Part shown: one piece after another, positions 36,713 through 46,021 of the stretch
Position numbering within the stretch: position 1 is the stretch's first letter
Layout of the letters: each line of letters begins with the position of its first letter
Assembly: GCF_900187225.1 (NCBI RefSeq)
Contig: NZ_LT906436.1
Location: 558,001-622,000, forward strand
Direction: 5' to 3'
Length of the DNA stretch: 64,000 bases
Source: Listeria monocytogenes
GTDB lineage: Bacteria; Bacillota; Bacilli; Lactobacillales; Listeriaceae
Notes under the pieces: model-generated
Seen by the model: only the letters and a program-made list of their open reading frames with translations
Databases searched by the model: none
Told to the model about the DNA's origin: nothing
Position numbers and translations under genes: made by a program

Positions 36713-37169
36713 AAATACGTTCTTTCCGTCCACGAAATGCCCTAATACTATGATTGAATACTTCCGAGAGCATTAATCCCGCTGCTATAGCGCCAGCAAC
36801 CACTGTAACTTGAACAGAAAAGCCAATCGCTTCCGTATAATCACCTAACACAAAATTACGCACGGCTTGGTAAGCGAGGCCCCCGGGAACTAGTGGCACA
36901 ATTCCTGGAACATTGAATATCGTAATCGGCATTTTTTTATGTTTCGCAAAAAAGTGACTCAGCACAGCGACCACAAAAGCTCCGGCTAGGGAAGATGCCC
37001 CCGTCCCAGAATCCATTTGCATTAAAGTCCAGTAAGCCATCCAACCAAATGTCCCTGTAATACCACAAGCATTCAGCGCTCTTTTTGGCACATTTGTAAT
37101 AATTGCAAACGTTACAGTTGCAACATAACTCAGCACTAATTGAATAATAATAGTCCAAACTAAATCCAT
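36711..37169 (-). CDS. threonine/serine exporter, small subunit (DUF3815/YjjB type)
   Basis: A 152-residue membrane protein with four to five hydrophobic segments of the ThrE C-terminal half (YjjB-like). With the adjacent larger protein it forms a two-gene split ThrE exporter. AAAGGAGG before 37169 fixes the start; the open frame extends 16 codons further into the upstream gene's end but lacks a binding site. It is 13 bases after its partner. Substrate is inferred from the family. Confidence 0.82.
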   Translation of the reverse strand: MDLVWTIIIQLVLSYVATVTFAIITNVPKRALNACGITGTFGWMAYWTLMQMDSGTGASSLAGAFVVAVLSHFFAKHKKMPITIFNVPGIVPLVPGGLAYQAVRNFVLGDYTEAIGFSVQVTVVAGAIAAGLMLSEVFNHSIRAFRGRKERI

Positions 37170-37182
37170 TATAGCGCCTCCT

Positions 37183-37935
37183 TTATAAGAAAAAGCGGAA
37201 AACAACCGCGATTCCAATTCCTATTGCACAAGAAGTAAGTAGCGCTTCCGTTCCGCGTGCCATTCCACTAAGCAAATGCCCAGCAAGTAAATCCCGAACT
37301 GCATTCGTAATCGGCACCCCGGGAACAAGCGGCATCACGCCACCAATGATCATCGTATCTAAATTAATACCCCAACCAACCGAAATCGTCAAAACAGCTA
37401 GGAGCCCAACACTTAATGAAGCTAAAAATTCCGCTAGAAACTTCACCTTCATAAAAATCTGCGTGTAGTAAAAAATAATAAAACCGATTGCGCCAATAAT
37501 ACAAGTTGGAATAAAATCAAACCAACCACCACCAAAAATAACCATCAACGAGCCACTAACTAGTGAGGCCGCAATAATTTGCAACCAAATAGGGAAGTAG
37601 CGAACATCTTTATCTAAATTAACGAGTTTTGTATGTAATTCTTTTAAGGAAATTCTCTTTTCAGCGAAATCCCTGGAAAATTCATTGACCATAGATACTT
37701 TTTCTAAATTAATGGTTCTTGTCGGAATTTGCTGTAATTGCACATTACGTTCTCCTTCAAGCGACATAAAAAGCCCAGTTGGCGTCACGAAACTAATTCC
37801 TTTTTTATTACTAGCGACGGTTGCAATGCGGTTCATTGTATCTTCCACGCGATACATTTCAGCGCCACTTTCCATCATTATTTTTCCTGCCATTAAGCAT
37901 GTTTCTAGCAAATAATCTGTTGTTTCATTCGACAT
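37183..37935 (-). CDS. threonine/serine exporter, large subunit (DUF1212/YjjP type)
   Basis: A 250-residue protein of the ThrE N-terminal family: a soluble N-terminal region (1 to about 115, with the conserved ESGAEMYRVEDTMNRI stretch) followed by about five membrane segments. Together with the downstream small subunit it is expected to export threonine, serine or related metabolites. In C. glutamicum the two halves are one protein. The pair is transcribed as a bicistron. Confidence 0.82.
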   Translation of the reverse strand: MSNETTDYLLETCLMAGKIMMESGAEMYRVEDTMNRIATVASNKKGISFVTPTGLFMSLEGERNVQLQQIPTRTINLEKVSMVNEFSRDFAEKRISLKELHTKLVNLDKDVRYFPIWLQIIAASLVSGSLMVIFGGGWFDFIPTCIIGAIGFIIFYYTQIFMKVKFLAEFLASLSVGLLAVLTISVGWGINLDTMIIGGVMPLVPGVPITNAVRDLLAGHLLSGMARGTEALLTSCAIGIGIAVVFRFFL

Positions 37936-38029
37936 AACTAAGCACCTCCAACCCTTTATTCCTTCTCAATCGTAACGCAATCAAATCAAAAATTCTAGTG
38001 GAAAGGGTGCATTTTTTGAATTTGCGATT

Positions 38030-38051
38030 GTTTCGATGTGATTTGGGGTAA
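38030..38051 (+). promoter_or_regulatory. weak candidate sigma-B promoter of the PC4-like/hydrolase pair
   Basis: GTTT (38030-38033), 12 bases, GGGTAA (38046-38051). The -10 is good but spacing is short, so this is tentative. Confidence 0.35.
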
Positions 38052-38099
38052 ATATTTGATAGTATGGTAGATATAGAATCAGAAAGGATAAGGATTATT

Positions 38100-38309
38100 T
38101 TGGCGAATATTGAATATGAAATCATAGAAGAAATCGGCGTATTATCTGAAAACGCGCGTGGTTGGCGAAAGGAATTAAATAAAGTCAGCTGGAACGGCCG
38201 TCCACCTAAATATGATATCCGCGACTGGTCAGAAGATCATGAGAAAATGGGAAAAGGGATTACACTAACTGATGAAGAAGCAGAAGTACTAAAAAAACTG
38301 TTAGATTAA
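38100..38309 (+). CDS. YdbC-like PC4-family single-stranded nucleic acid-binding protein
   Basis: A 69-residue protein closely resembling Lactococcus YdbC, a structural homologue of the eukaryotic coactivator PC4 (compare LSENARGWRKELNKVSWN and YDIRDWS.DHEKMGKGITL). The family binds single-stranded DNA or RNA as a dimer. The start is TTG 38100, preceded by AAGGATAAGG, and matches the family N-terminus; the ATG 12 codons upstream has no binding site. It lies 15 bases before the hydrolase gene, suggesting co-transcription. Confidence 0.82.
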   Translation: MANIEYEIIEEIGVLSENARGWRKELNKVSWNGRPPKYDIRDWSEDHEKMGKGITLTDEEAEVLKKLLD

Positions 38310-38324
38310 GGGCTGGTGTAAAGA

Positions 38325-38987
38325 ATGAGAATGTTTGCTTATGATATTTACGAACCAATTGGTAGAAAAGATGAAGATACTTTTCCAGTGATTTTTGCTC
38401 TCCATGGTTTTGGGGGGGACGAGCTAGAAATGGCAGGACGACTAGAATTATTAATGGACCGATTTGTCGTTGTTTCCATGCGTGGAGACGTAGAATATGG
38501 TCCTGCTTACGGTTTTTATCATATGGTGACAGAAGGCGACCCCAACCCGAGAGAGGTAGATTATATAAGCTTACGTGTCGCACAATTTATTGATAAAATT
38601 TGTACTGATTACATTTCAATTGATAAAGAACAAGTTTTTCTTGCAGGATTTGATCAAGGCGCAGTTCTAGCGATATCCATTATGCAAAGCTATGGCGGTC
38701 AATATAAAGCAGCAGCCTTGTTAAGCGGACGTTTGCCGTATTATATGGAAGAAAGACCCGCTAACTTAATGTTGAAAGACAAACGTATTTTTATCGGTCA
38801 CGGTATAGAAGATGCTGTCATTCAAATTTCTGAAGCAGATGACATCGCCCGACTTTTCGAGAAAATGGGTTGTCAGGTGGAGAAGCATCGTTATTTTATC
38901 GGTCACAATGTAAACGAAGCGGAAGAAGATGACTTATATAGATGGTTTGAAAGCTTTTTGCCAAACCAACCAGTGAAAAATAAATAA
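38325..38987 (+). CDS. carboxylesterase-like alpha/beta hydrolase with Asp at the nucleophile elbow
   Basis: A 220-residue protein of the phospholipase/carboxylesterase (YpfH/EstB-like) family. The oxyanion region is ALHGFGGDE (about 26-34). The nucleophile elbow, normally Gly-Phe-Ser-Gln-Gly, reads Gly-Phe-Asp-Gln-Gly (Asp about 108, codon GAT). The triad Asp (GIEDAVI, about 166) and His (FIGHNV, about 190) are retained. Either the protein has lost esterase activity or it uses an Asp nucleophile, as in dehalogenases and epoxide hydrolases. Probably co-transcribed with the PC4-like gene. Synteny suggests lmo0580. Confidence 0.8.
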   Translation: MRMFAYDIYEPIGRKDEDTFPVIFALHGFGGDELEMAGRLELLMDRFVVVSMRGDVEYGPAYGFYHMVTEGDPNPREVDYISLRVAQFIDKICTDYISIDKEQVFLAGFDQGAVLAISIMQSYGGQYKAAALLSGRLPYYMEERPANLMLKDKRIFIGHGIEDAVIQISEADDIARLFEKMGCQVEKHRYFIGHNVNEAEEDDLYRWFESFLPNQPVKNK

Positions 38988-39018
38988 AAAACAGCGACCA
39001 CGCTTGGTCGCTGTTTTT
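38987..39018. terminator. bidirectional intrinsic terminator
   Basis: Perfect 14-bp stem (38987-39000 with 39005-39018) and a 4-base loop between convergent genes. Confidence 0.92.
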
Positions 39019-40205
39019 TAAATATCCAAAGTAAGAAAGAGCACTTTTAAATAATTCCCCTCAGGAAAGTTTTTATTAACTGTGAAATCTGCGGGTAAGG
39101 AATGGGTTTCCACAATTTTATAAGTACGATCGCTTGTTTGGAAGGCCTCCGCAATTAATTTTTTAAATGCTTTCATACCGAATCCTGCATAGTTTGTTGA
39201 AGCAATGATAGTGCCGTTTGGAGCAGTGATGTCAATGATTTCACGAAGCATAGCTGGGTAATCTTTCGCCGCTCGGAAAGTTACTTTTTTTGTGCGTGCA
39301 AAGCTTGGGGGATCGACAACAACTAAATCAAAAGTTAATTGTTTGCGCGCTGCATATTTGAAATAATGGAAAACATCTTCTACGATAATTGCTTGTTCGT
39401 TTGGATCAAGACCATTTACTTCTAATTGCTCTTTTGTCTTGCTGAGCGAACGACCAGCCACATCTACGCTTGTCGTTTTACTCGCGCCACCAAATAAAGC
39501 CGCTACCGAGAATGCCCCTGTATACGAAAATGTATTTAAGACATTTTTGGAAACAGAATAATCCTCACTAATTCTTCTCCGCACATCCCGCTGATCTAGA
39601 AAGATGCCTGTCATCCAACCATCATCTAAGTAAGTCGCATAATTAATGCCATTTTCTTTAATAATAAGTGGGAAAGTTGCTTTTTGACCGGCGACGAAAT
39701 CGTCTTTTGTATCTTCTTGAAAACGTCTTTTTTCATAAATACCTTTTATTTCTGGGAAAGATAAGAAGATATCAATAATCATTTTTTGGAAAGCATAGAT
39801 ACCTAGGCTGTACCATTGGATTACGAGATAGCCATCGTAATAATCAACAGTGAAACCACCAAGTCCATCTCCTTCACCATTAAAAATCCGAAAAGCAGTA
39901 GTAGAGTCATCTGCAAATAGAAATTGACGTTTTTCGATTGCTGTAGTAATTAGGTTCGTTAAAAAGTCTTCATCTAGTTGCTGTTTCTTGTCCCAAGTGA
40001 AAAGCCAGCCGCTACCTTTATTTTGTTCTCCGTGGTATCCTCTTGCAATAAATTGACCATTCGTATCAGTTAATTCTAATACGTCGCCTTCTTGTAATTC
40101 TTTTGGCCATTTTTCCATTCGTTCTTTAAGAATGAGGGGATAACCTTCCTTATAGCCTTTTGTGAACTTAGGGAAAACTTTTACTTTTACCAGATTCTTC
40201 ATCAT
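39018..40205 (-). CDS. RlmI-like 23S rRNA (cytosine-C5) methyltransferase
   Basis: A 395-residue protein with an N-terminal PUA domain (about 5-85) and a C-terminal class I SAM-dependent methyltransferase domain (about 190-395). NVLNTFSYTGAFSVAA is SAM motif I and LVVDPPSFAR the catalytic-loop motif IV. It belongs to the RlmI (COG1092) family that methylates C1962 of 23S rRNA. The start could be either of two adjacent ATG codons. The ribosome binding site is weak. It is monocistronic, with the iap terminator upstream. Confidence 0.85.
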   Translation of the reverse strand: MMKNLVKVKVFPKFTKGYKEGYPLILKERMEKWPKELQEGDVLELTDTNGQFIARGYHGEQNKGSGWLFTWDKKQQLDEDFLTNLITTAIEKRQFLFADDSTTAFRIFNGEGDGLGGFTVDYYDGYLVIQWYSLGIYAFQKMIIDIFLSFPEIKGIYEKRRFQEDTKDDFVAGQKATFPLIIKENGINYATYLDDGWMTGIFLDQRDVRRRISEDYSVSKNVLNTFSYTGAFSVAALFGGASKTTSVDVAGRSLSKTKEQLEVNGLDPNEQAIIVEDVFHYFKYAARKQLTFDLVVVDPPSFARTKKVTFRAAKDYPAMLREIIDITAPNGTIIASTNYAGFGMKAFKKLIAEAFQTSDRTYKIVETHSLPADFTVNKNFPEGNYLKVLFLTLDI

Positions 40206-40235
40206 GCACCGTCTTTCATTAAGATAAAATTTCCA

Positions 40236-40274
40236 ACAAAAAACCTGTGAAGCGAACTGCTTGCTCCACAGGTT
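40236..40274 (-). terminator. intrinsic terminator of iap
   Basis: Read on the minus strand, AACCTGTG/CACAGGTT (40274-40267 with 40249-40242) with inner AGC/GCT pairs, followed by a T run. Confidence 0.85.
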
Positions 40275-40289
40275 ACTTTAAGTTATTAA

Positions 40290-41726
40290 TTATACGCGAC
40301 CGAAGCCAACTAGATATTTACCCCAGCCAGAGCCGTGGATGTTATCGTATTTAACGCCATTGTCTTGCGCGTTAATCATTTGACCATTACCAACATAAAT
40401 ACCAACGTGAGAAATTCCGCTACCATAGTCGAAGAATACTAAATCACCAGGTTTTGCTTGAGATTCAGAAATTCTTGTAGTGCTAGCATATTGTGCGCCA
40501 GATGTACGTGGAAGGGAGATACCCGCTTTAGCAAATACATATTTAGTGTAACCAGAGCAATCAAATGTAGTTGGTCCGTTACCACCCCATGAATAAGCTT
40601 TTCCAAGGTGTTTTTGAGCTTCAGCAATAATAGCACTTGCACTTGAATTGCTGTTATTGTTGGAAGAACCTTGATTAGCATTCGTATTTGAGTTTGTATT
40701 CGTATTAGTATTTGAGTTTGTATTAGTATTTTTAGATGGTGTATTAGTATTGTTTGTATTTGTATTTGTATTCGTTTTATTAGCATTTGTGTTTGTAGAT
40801 GGTGCAGGAGCTGGTTTTGCAGCTTCTGTTGGTGCTTTAGGTGCTGTTTGTTGTTGCGTTGCTGTTTCTTTTTTCTCTGTAGTAGCAGTATTTGTGTTAG
40901 TATTTTCTTTAACTACTGGAGCTGCTTGTTTTTCAGCTGCTGGAGCTTCCGTTTTCACTTCTGCTTTTGGAGTAGCTGTGTTAGCAGTTTGTTTAATAGC
41001 AAGCTTTTGACCTACATAAATAGAAGAAGAAGATAAATTATTCCATGACATAATGTCTTGAACAGAAACACCGTATTTTACGGATAAAGCCCAAATAGTG
41101 TCACCGCTTTTGACAGCGTGTGTAGTAGCATTTTGATCTATTACTGGAGTTTCTTTCGTTTCTGCTACTTTAGGCGCAGGTGTAGTTGCTTGTGTAGTTT
41201 GTTTTACTTCAGTTTTTGTTTCTGCAACAGGTGCAGCTTGTTGAGTAGTAGTTTCTTTTTTCACTTCTTGTGTTGGTGCAACTGGAGTGCTTACTGCTTT
41301 GTCAGTTAAGTATTTACCGTTAACGAAACCAGTTTTTCCATCGTTGTAAGTAATTTTGTGCCAGCCGTTAGATTCGGTTGTTTCAACAGTTACTTTTGTT
41401 CCACCTTTGATGGACGTAATAATACTGTTATCAACACCAGCGCCAGTACGGACGTTTAACCAAGTTGCGCTAACAGATTTCTCTGTTTTTTCAGCAGCAG
41501 CAACCTCATTATTTACTTGTAATTTTTGACCTGGTACGATTTTATCTGTTGTTAAATTGTTTGCTTTTTTAATTGCGTCAACAGTAGTCCCTTTACTTTG
41601 TGCGATACCCCAAAGAGTATCACCAGCTTCGACTACTACAGTGCTTGCGGATGCGATTGTTGGAGCAGCAAATGCTGTTACCGCAATCCCAGCTGTAGCC
41701 GCGATAGTTGCTTTTTTCATATTCAT
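40290..41726 (-). CDS. iap: invasion-associated endopeptidase p60
   Basis: A 478-residue secreted peptidoglycan hydrolase (gamma-D-Glu-meso-DAP endopeptidase) needed for septum separation and host-cell invasion. Signal peptide 1-27 (ending ASA), LysM 28-71, SH3b about 80-142, a Pro/Thr/Gln-rich linker, LysM about 202-245, a Thr-Asn repeat about 311-351, and NlpC/P60 about 362-478 with Cys390 (TTFDCSGY) and His440 (ISHVGIYV). Export depends on SecA2, encoded divergently. The start ATG has GAGGAG upstream. The Thr-Asn tract varies between strains, and its length here differs from the 482-484-residue forms I remember. It is the best species marker in the window. Confidence 0.98.
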   Translation of the reverse strand: MNMKKATIAATAGIAVTAFAAPTIASASTVVVEAGDTLWGIAQSKGTTVDAIKKANNLTTDKIVPGQKLQVNNEVAAAEKTEKSVSATWLNVRTGAGVDNSIITSIKGGTKVTVETTESNGWHKITYNDGKTGFVNGKYLTDKAVSTPVAPTQEVKKETTTQQAAPVAETKTEVKQTTQATTPAPKVAETKETPVIDQNATTHAVKSGDTIWALSVKYGVSVQDIMSWNNLSSSSIYVGQKLAIKQTANTATPKAEVKTEAPAAEKQAAPVVKENTNTNTATTEKKETATQQQTAPKAPTEAAKPAPAPSTNTNANKTNTNTNTNNTNTPSKNTNTNSNTNTNTNSNTNANQGSSNNNSNSSASAIIAEAQKHLGKAYSWGGNGPTTFDCSGYTKYVFAKAGISLPRTSGAQYASTTRISESQAKPGDLVFFDYGSGISHVGIYVGNGQMINAQDNGVKYDNIHGSGWGKYLVGFGRV

Positions 41727-41803
41727 AAAACTCCTCTCTTTTTTCAGAAAATCCCAGTACGTAATTAAGTATTTGAGAATTAATTTTATATTGATTAATA
41801 CTA

Positions 41804-41832
41804 AGTTTACCCAGTTTTCACCTAAAAAACAA
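41804..41832 (-). promoter_or_regulatory. possible iap promoter
   Basis: On the minus strand TTGTTT (41832-41827), 17 bases, TAAACT (41809-41804), giving a leader of about 70 bases. Only moderately consensus-like. Confidence 0.35.
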
Positions 41833-42144
41833 ATGATGAGATAATAGCTCCAAAGGCTAAAGAGGACTATACCAACTATTTGTAATAATTCTGTAACAGT
41901 TGAAAAGCGAACGTGTATTCTTAGGGCTTGAGATGTATTGCTGGGTAAACCTTTATAGTGTAAGTGGGATGTGAACGTTAATCAACAACTTTCGCTATGG
42001 GAAACCTATTGTTTTTTGTTAATAGAAAAACTTAATACATTTGTAATATAAAAACCGGCAGTTTTTCCGTTCTTCGTGACTCGAAATGAATTGCCAGATG
42101 AGTTTATGGTATTCTATAATAGAAGGTATGGAGGATGTTATATA
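41833..42144. other. iap-secA2 divergent intergenic region
   Basis: Apart from the iap promoter candidate at its left end, no ORF or recognised riboswitch is visible. I compared the iap-sense strand with the c-di-AMP (ydaO) motif and found no match. A weak secA2 promoter could be TTGTTT (42010-42015) with TTAATA 17 bases on, but it is not convincing. Confidence 0.4.
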
Positions 42145-44475
42145 ATGAGACAGAATTATGATGATCGAAAAATAGTGAAACAGTATCGAGAAATAGCCCG
42201 CCAAATTGTTAAAAAAGAGGGCTTATATAAAAATATGGATCAGGCTGAACTTTGTGAACAAACCAATTTTTGGCGCGAGAAGTTCAAGACAAAACCGATG
42301 ACTGATCGAGATAAAATTAATATTTTTGCTTTGGCGAGAGAAGCAGCTAGCCGAATTATTGGTTTGGATGCGGTTGTAGTGCAATTAATTGGAGCGCTCG
42401 TTCTCGGCGATGGCAAAGTGGCAGAAATGAAAACCGGCGAAGGTAAAACATTGATGTCGTTATTTGTTATGTTTATAGAAGTAATGCGTGGTAATCGTGT
42501 ACACCTTGTGACTGCCAATGAGTATTTAGCTAGACGTGATCGGGAAGAAATTGGACAAGTGCTGGAATATCTTGGTGTTTCCGTTGCGTTAAATGAATCT
42601 GGTTTAGACATAGCCCAAAAAAAGGCCATTTATACAGCAGATGTTATTTATGGAACGGCTTCTGAATTTGGTTTTGATTACTTACGCGACAATATGGTAC
42701 GCCAAAAAGAAGATAAAGTACAAAGTGGACTTGATTTTGTTTTAATAGATGAAGCAGATTCAATTTTAATAGATGAAGCGAGAACGCCCCTACTTATTTC
42801 TGACCGTAAAGAAGAAGATTTGTCCCTTTATCATAAAGCGAATAAGCTTGTGAAGAAGATGATGAAAGATGATTATGAGATGGAAGAACATAAACGCTTT
42901 GTTTGGTTGAATGATGCAGGAATTGAGAAAGCCCAGAAGTTTTGGGGTGTCGAATCACTTTATTCCGCAGAGGCGCAGTCAGAACTTAGAATTACGATGC
43001 TTTTAATGCGAGCTCATTTCTTGATGCATAAAGATAAAGATTATGTGGTGCTTGATGATGAAGTATTAATTATCGATCCACATACTGGTCGTGCGCTTCC
43101 AGGCCGGCGCTTTAATGATGGACTCCATCAGGCAATCGAAGCAAAAGAGGGTGTTGAAGTAAAAGAAGAATCACGTACGCTAGCAACAATTACAATTCAA
43201 AACTACTTCCGGATGTATAAGAAAATTTCTGGAATGACAGGAACAGCTAAAACTGAGGAAGAAGAATTCCGTCAAATTTACAACATGGATGTCGTGGTAA
43301 TCCCTACCAATTTACGTGTAAATCGGGAAGATATGCAAGATGACATTTTTTATACGAAAAAGGAAAAAGGGCGCGCGATTGTATATGAAGTATCGTGGCG
43401 CTATGAAAAAGGACAGCCAACTTTAATCGGAACTTCTTCTATTAAAAGTAATGAATGGATTAGTGGCTTACTTGATGCTGCTGGAATTCCCCACCAAGTA
43501 TTAAATGCGAAAAACCATGCCCAAGAAGCGGAAATAATTGCCAAAGCTGGGAAACGCGGAATGGTAACTTTAGCAACGAACATGGCTGGTCGGGGAACGG
43601 ATATCAAACTGGATCCAGATGTGCATAAGCTCGGTGGACTAGCTGTAATTGGGACGGAGCGACATGAGAGTCGTCGGATAGATTTACAGCTAATGGGACG
43701 TTCTGGACGACGCGGTGACCCTGGTTTCAGTAAATTTATGATTTCCTTGGAAGATGATTTGTTAGAGCAATTTGAAAGTAAAAGCTGGGAGAAACTTTCC
43801 GCGAAACTTAAACGCAAAGCGCCACGTGATGGGAAACCAGTTAATTCAAGGAAAATTCACGCTGTCGTTGTTGATGCACAAAAACGTCTAGAAGGAGCAA
43901 ACTACGATATTCGTAAAGACTTGCTTTCCTACGATGAAGTAATCGATTTACAACGCAAAATGGTATATAAAGAACGCGATTTATTATTAGAAAGAAATAA
44001 ACTTGGAGTATCTTCCGAAAAAATTCTACGTGAAGTTGCCGAATATTCATTTATCCATCCAAGTGATATTCCGGAAGAAGAGTTAGAAATTTATTATTCA
44101 CGTCAAAAAGAATTGCTTGGCGGCACGAAATTCCCTATTTCTTTTGACCAAGTAACGCTAATGGAACCGAGAGAAGTTGTGGAAGAAATCGTATCTTGGC
44201 ATAAAAAAGAACGCAATAAATTCCCGGCTGAGACGATTGCTGCAATAGAACGAGAAGTGTATTTGAATTTAATGGACCAAATGTGGGTCATGCATCTGGA
44301 CGCGATGGTACAATTACGAGAAGGTATCCACTTGCGAGCATATGGACAACAAGATCCATTAGTCATGTACCAAAAAGAAGGGGCCCAATTATTTGAGAAA
44401 TTCCAAGCAGACTATCATTTCTACTTCGCTCACGCCTTACTTGAACTTGATCCAGACGGCTTAATCCAAGGCTAA
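42145..44475 (+). CDS. secA2: accessory preprotein translocase ATPase SecA2
   Basis: A 776-residue SecA paralogue driving export of a subset of proteins, in Listeria including p60 and NamA. Walker A is MKTGEGKT (Lys101), Walker B/DEAD region LIDEADSILIDEAR, and NMAGRGTDI and QLMGRSGRRGDPG form the second nucleotide-binding fold. It is shorter than housekeeping SecA and ends LDPDGLIQG without the C-terminal zinc-binding tail. The start at ATG 42145 follows GGAGG. An in-frame ATG 23 codons upstream has no site. Its position divergent to iap pairs exporter with substrate. Confidence 0.96.
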   Translation: MRQNYDDRKIVKQYREIARQIVKKEGLYKNMDQAELCEQTNFWREKFKTKPMTDRDKINIFALAREAASRIIGLDAVVVQLIGALVLGDGKVAEMKTGEGKTLMSLFVMFIEVMRGNRVHLVTANEYLARRDREEIGQVLEYLGVSVALNESGLDIAQKKAIYTADVIYGTASEFGFDYLRDNMVRQKEDKVQSGLDFVLIDEADSILIDEARTPLLISDRKEEDLSLYHKANKLVKKMMKDDYEMEEHKRFVWLNDAGIEKAQKFWGVESLYSAEAQSELRITMLLMRAHFLMHKDKDYVVLDDEVLIIDPHTGRALPGRRFNDGLHQAIEAKEGVEVKEESRTLATITIQNYFRMYKKISGMTGTAKTEEEEFRQIYNMDVVVIPTNLRVNREDMQDDIFYTKKEKGRAIVYEVSWRYEKGQPTLIGTSSIKSNEWISGLLDAAGIPHQVLNAKNHAQEAEIIAKAGKRGMVTLATNMAGRGTDIKLDPDVHKLGGLAVIGTERHESRRIDLQLMGRSGRRGDPGFSKFMISLEDDLLEQFESKSWEKLSAKLKRKAPRDGKPVNSRKIHAVVVDAQKRLEGANYDIRKDLLSYDEVIDLQRKMVYKERDLLLERNKLGVSSEKILREVAEYSFIHPSDIPEEELEIYYSRQKELLGGTKFPISFDQVTLMEPREVVEEIVSWHKKERNKFPAETIAAIEREVYLNLMDQMWVMHLDAMVQLREGIHLRAYGQQDPLVMYQKEGAQLFEKFQADYHFYFAHALLELDPDGLIQG

Positions 44476-44590
44476 AATACAACTTGCGTCTGATTTTTTC
44501 CAAATTTATGGGTAATTTAGTGAGAACGAGGGTATTAATCTATATAATAGTATCAAACAAAAATAAATTTAGACAAAAGAGGGTGGTAAA

Positions 44591-45763
44591 GTGAAGGGGT
44601 CATTCACAAAGTTTAAACAATTTTTTATTGAAAACAAATTTGTACTAGGGTTACTAATTTTTCTTTTAGTAGCACTTGATATTTATGTATTAACTAAGAT
44701 TGCCTTTATTTTTGATCCACTAATGGTAATTCTTAAAACCGTTGCTGCACCAATCATTTTAGCCGGGATATCTTACTATTTATTTAATCCTATCATTGAT
44801 TGGTTAGAGAAACATAAGTGGAAGCGAGGTTGGGCGATTGCATTACTATACTTAGTGATTATCGGTTTACTCATTTTACTATTTAGTTTTGTAATTCCAG
44901 CTGTGAAAGATCAGATTGTTAGCTTGTTCAAATCATTCCCGGGGTATTGGGACCAAATCACACAGAAATTTGACGAGTTCAGTCGCTCGAGCTTATTTGA
45001 CCAATTAAAAGATAAATTAAATACAAACATGAGCGATATCATGAAGACTCTCTCCACAAAAGGTACGTCTGTAATTAACAGTGCTATTTCAAGTATTGGT
45101 AGTATTGTTGGGACGGTAACAGAGGTTGTTTTAGCGATAGTAACAACGCCGCTTGTTTTATTCTACTTATTAAAAGATGGAAAAAAATTACCAGACTTCC
45201 TACTAAAAATGTTACCAGTAAATGGTCGTGCGCATACTCGCCAAGTGCTTGGTGAAGCAAACCACCAAATTAGTTCATATATTCGTGGACAAATTATCGT
45301 TAGCTTATGTATTGGTATTCTGTTATTTATCGGTTATTTAATTATCGGTTTACCGTATGCATTAACGCTTGCTATTATCGCAGCATGTACTAGTATTGTT
45401 CCTTATTTGGGACCAGCAATTGCGATTACACCAGCGATTATTATCGCGATTGTTACTTCACCTTGGTTATTAATTAAATTGATTATTGTATGGTGTGTTG
45501 TTCAATTACTTGAAGGTAAATTTATTTCTCCTCAAGTAATGGGTAAAACGTTAAAAGTACATCCAATCACGATTTTATTCGTTATTTTGGTAGCCGGAAA
45601 TCTATTCGGTGTACTAGGCGTTATTTTCGCAGTACCAGGTTATGCGGTACTTAAAGTCATCGTAACGCATGTATTTATCTGGTTCAAACGAATCTCCGGA
45701 CTTTACGGGGAACAACCTGAAAGTGAATATGTAGAAACACCAACGGAAGAAAAAGAATTATAA
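44591..45763 (+). CDS. AI-2E family (PerM/YueF-type) membrane permease
   Basis: A 390-residue membrane protein of the PF01594 family with about seven to eight hydrophobic segments. The central soluble region is about 110-180 and the conserved segment YLGPAIAITPAIIIAI about 280. Family members include the E. coli TqsA/AI-2 exporter, Na+/H+ antiporter-like proteins and many of unknown substrate. Start GTG with AGAGGGTGG upstream. TATAAT at 44543-44548 may be its -10. A strong terminator follows. Synteny suggests lmo0584. Confidence 0.82.
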   Translation: MKGSFTKFKQFFIENKFVLGLLIFLLVALDIYVLTKIAFIFDPLMVILKTVAAPIILAGISYYLFNPIIDWLEKHKWKRGWAIALLYLVIIGLLILLFSFVIPAVKDQIVSLFKSFPGYWDQITQKFDEFSRSSLFDQLKDKLNTNMSDIMKTLSTKGTSVINSAISSIGSIVGTVTEVVLAIVTTPLVLFYLLKDGKKLPDFLLKMLPVNGRAHTRQVLGEANHQISSYIRGQIIVSLCIGILLFIGYLIIGLPYALTLAIIAACTSIVPYLGPAIAITPAIIIAIVTSPWLLIKLIIVWCVVQLLEGKFISPQVMGKTLKVHPITILFVILVAGNLFGVLGVIFAVPGYAVLKVIVTHVFIWFKRISGLYGEQPESEYVETPTEEKEL

Positions 45764-45766
45764 AAT

Positions 45767-45815
45767 AAAAAACACTATTAGTTAGAAAATATTTTTCTGC
45801 TAATAGTGTTTTTTT
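45767..45815 (+). terminator. intrinsic terminator
   Basis: A 15-bp stem (45767-45781 with 45800-45814) and T run after the AI-2E permease gene. Confidence 0.88.
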
Positions 45816-45831
45816 GTCGTGTTAAAATTAA

Positions 45832-45850
45832 TGTTCACAAAAAAGACATA
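45832..45850 (+). promoter_or_regulatory. third copy of the TGTTCAC element, upstream of WxL locus B
   Basis: TGTTCACAAAAAAGACATA matches the two elements upstream of the MucBP gene at all but one or two of 19 positions. Nine bases later comes TTTACA (45860-45865), the same distance as at 34863, but no -10 follows at normal spacing. Confidence 0.55.
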
Positions 45851-45959
45851 ATTTTTCTCTTTACAAGGTGAGAGTAGTAATAGCGCGATTTTTATGTAAT
45901 ATATATTACGAAAACGAATAAATAATATGATTTTATTCTCTTTTTTAATAAATTGTACA

Positions 45960-45988
45960 TTGAATTGACGCATTTTTCATCATAATAT
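45960..45988 (+). promoter_or_regulatory. promoter of WxL locus B
   Basis: TTGAAT (45960-45965), 17 bases, TAATAT (45983-45988), 34 bases before the WxL start codon. Confidence 0.6.
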
Positions 45989-46021
45989 GAAGCCAATGTA
46001 CAAGGAAAGGGGAAACAAAAA

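Noticed and set aside
40750-41309. plus-strand Phe/Val/Cys-rich ORFs opposite the iap repeats
   Set aside because: They are antisense to the Thr/Asn/Pro/Ala-rich repeats of p60 and reflect their composition.
41727-42144. possible c-di-AMP (ydaO) riboswitch in the iap leader
   Set aside because: I read the iap-sense strand and did not find the conserved ydaO blocks.
43401-43817. 138-codon minus-strand ORF inside secA2
   Set aside because: A shadow of secA2 codons with unlikely composition and no start signal.
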